Translations under genes and position numbers: made by a program
Shown here: piece after piece, positions 63,437-64,000 of the stretch
Layout of the letters: each line of letters starts with the position of its first letter
Numbering within the stretch: position 1 is the stretch's first letter
Notes under the pieces: model-generated
What the model saw: the letters and a program-made list of their open reading frames with translations, nothing else
Told to the model about the DNA's origin: nothing
The model's database searches: none
Assembly (NCBI GenBank): GCA_002360635.1
Contig: DEQW01000006.1
Span: forward strand, 26,019 to 90,018
Length of the DNA stretch: 64,000 bases
Origin: Flavobacteriaceae bacterium UBA3356
GTDB taxonomy: Bacteria > Bacteroidota > Bacteroidia > Flavobacteriales > Flavobacteriaceae
Direction: 5' to 3'

Positions 63437-63919
63437 TCAAGTTATGAGATCATCCTCATTAATAAAATCATACGTAATTTGTAAAAGGTACTCCTTTTTA
63501 AAATTTTCAAAAAGAATCTTCCACACAGAGTTATTTTGATCAAAGTCAATTTCTTCCAGTTCGCTTTCATATTCTTGCTGGAAAATATCAATTATTCTTG
63601 TGATCTGAGAATTATCAAATGTATCCTTAAAGATTTTGTAATTATCAACTAAAGATAAATAAATGTCCTTCAATCTTTCAGCCGAAATTTTTTCTGTTTC
63701 ATCAATTAAATTTTCAAAATCGTAAATAGCATCTAAAACAAATTCAGCAGCCATATTCCCAATACCCTTATTTGTATTCCACTTTGGGAATGCCAAATAC
63801 ATAAAATGGATTATTCCTTTATATAATTCGGTATTAGCATACTCCTCCATCAAGAGATAGTACTCCTGATGCGTTTCTCTATTTGAGATAAATTCTTCAA
63901 ATTGATATTGATTAGTCAT
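63437..63919 (-). CDS. unknown acidic helical protein
   Basis: 160 residues, strongly acidic, all-helical in appearance, without signal peptide or membrane segment. Not recognised. Same strand as the island; 138 bp before the DUF4143 ATPase start. Could be an antitoxin-like or anti-restriction accessory, but there is no motif to support this. Confidence 0.55.
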   Translation of the reverse strand: MTNQYQFEEFISNRETHQEYYLLMEEYANTELYKGIIHFMYLAFPKWNTNKGIGNMAAEFVLDAIYDFENLIDETEKISAERLKDIYLSLVDNYKIFKDTFDNSQITRIIDIFQQEYESELEEIDFDQNNSVWKILFENFKKEYLLQITYDFINEDDLIT

Positions 63920-64000
63920 ATGGTTGGTGTTTTATATACTGGTTGTAAAACAATAATATATTAATGTAATTCTTCACTTATACATTTATACATTTATACA

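Noticed and set aside
1..64000. CRISPR array, rRNA genes, insertion sequences with transposase
   Set aside because: No regularly spaced identical repeats with unique spacers, no rRNA segments and no transposase gene were seen.

Overview
The window looks like the chromosome of a marine-type Flavobacteriaceae bacterium (phylum Bacteroidota). It is AT-rich, has promoters of the TAnnTTTG / TTTG type, and carries many Bacteroidota-typical families: DUF6266, BT4734/VirE-N plus DUF3987 replication modules, FIST sensors, an arm-DNA-binding tyrosine integrase, and TIGR-like secreted proteins. Assignments rest on reading motifs by eye; no database search was possible.

Region 1 (1-1941) is core: a DUF4870 membrane protein and mnmE. 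Region 2 (1926-26491) is an integrated element inserted in the 3' end of mnmE. It is bounded by a 16-bp direct repeat (1926-1941 and 26476-26491). It starts with an excisionase-like zinc-finger/HTH protein and a tyrosine integrase, followed by a replication module (two small HTH proteins, BT4734-like primase, DUF3987 primase/helicase). Its cargo is a reverse transcriptase with a structured upstream RNA, then a 13-kb one-strand defence operon: XRE regulator, type III Mod and Res, a putative AbiC-type membrane protein, two PD-(D/E)XK-like nucleases, a long Argonaute that has lost its catalytic residues, a HEPN-like protein, a UvrD-type helicase and a HTH/coiled-coil protein. A 1.35-kb non-coding stretch with a 20-bp inverted repeat, YegP and a DUF6266 protein close the element. 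No relaxase is present.

Region 3 (26.6-41.1 kb) is a minus-strand signalling block. A two-RCK potassium channel and an M24 peptidase precede a probable operon: two FIST sensors, three histidine kinases, a receiver, a receiver-class III nucleotidyl cyclase and, last, a PycTM-like (DUF5706) three-TM protein. This resembles a Pycsar cyclase/effector pair placed under two-component control. Region 4 (41.1-45.7 kb) holds structured repeats, a second DUF6266 protein, small secreted proteins and an attC-like palindrome. Region 5 (45.8-50.2 kb) is core: Fur, heavy-metal P-type ATPase, FKBP isomerase, nitroreductase, thioesterase and tRNA-Ser(UGA).

Region 6 (50.3-64.0 kb) is a more AT-rich, all-minus-strand defence island beginning right after the tRNA-Ser. 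It carries a GHKL-ATPase plus phosphoribosyltransferase-like pair, a CoiA-like nuclease/coiled-coil protein, a second reverse transcriptase with its own structured upstream RNA, a type IIG restriction-modification enzyme, a DUF4143 ATPase and unknown proteins.

The most interesting points are: (a) two distantly related reverse transcriptases, each preceded by about 350-380 nt of structured RNA closed by terminal complementary arms and with a promoter directly in front (DRT2-like layout); (b) the inactive-Argonaute defence operon; (c) the FIST/kinase/cyclase/PycTM operon; (d) the GHKL plus PRTase-like pair.
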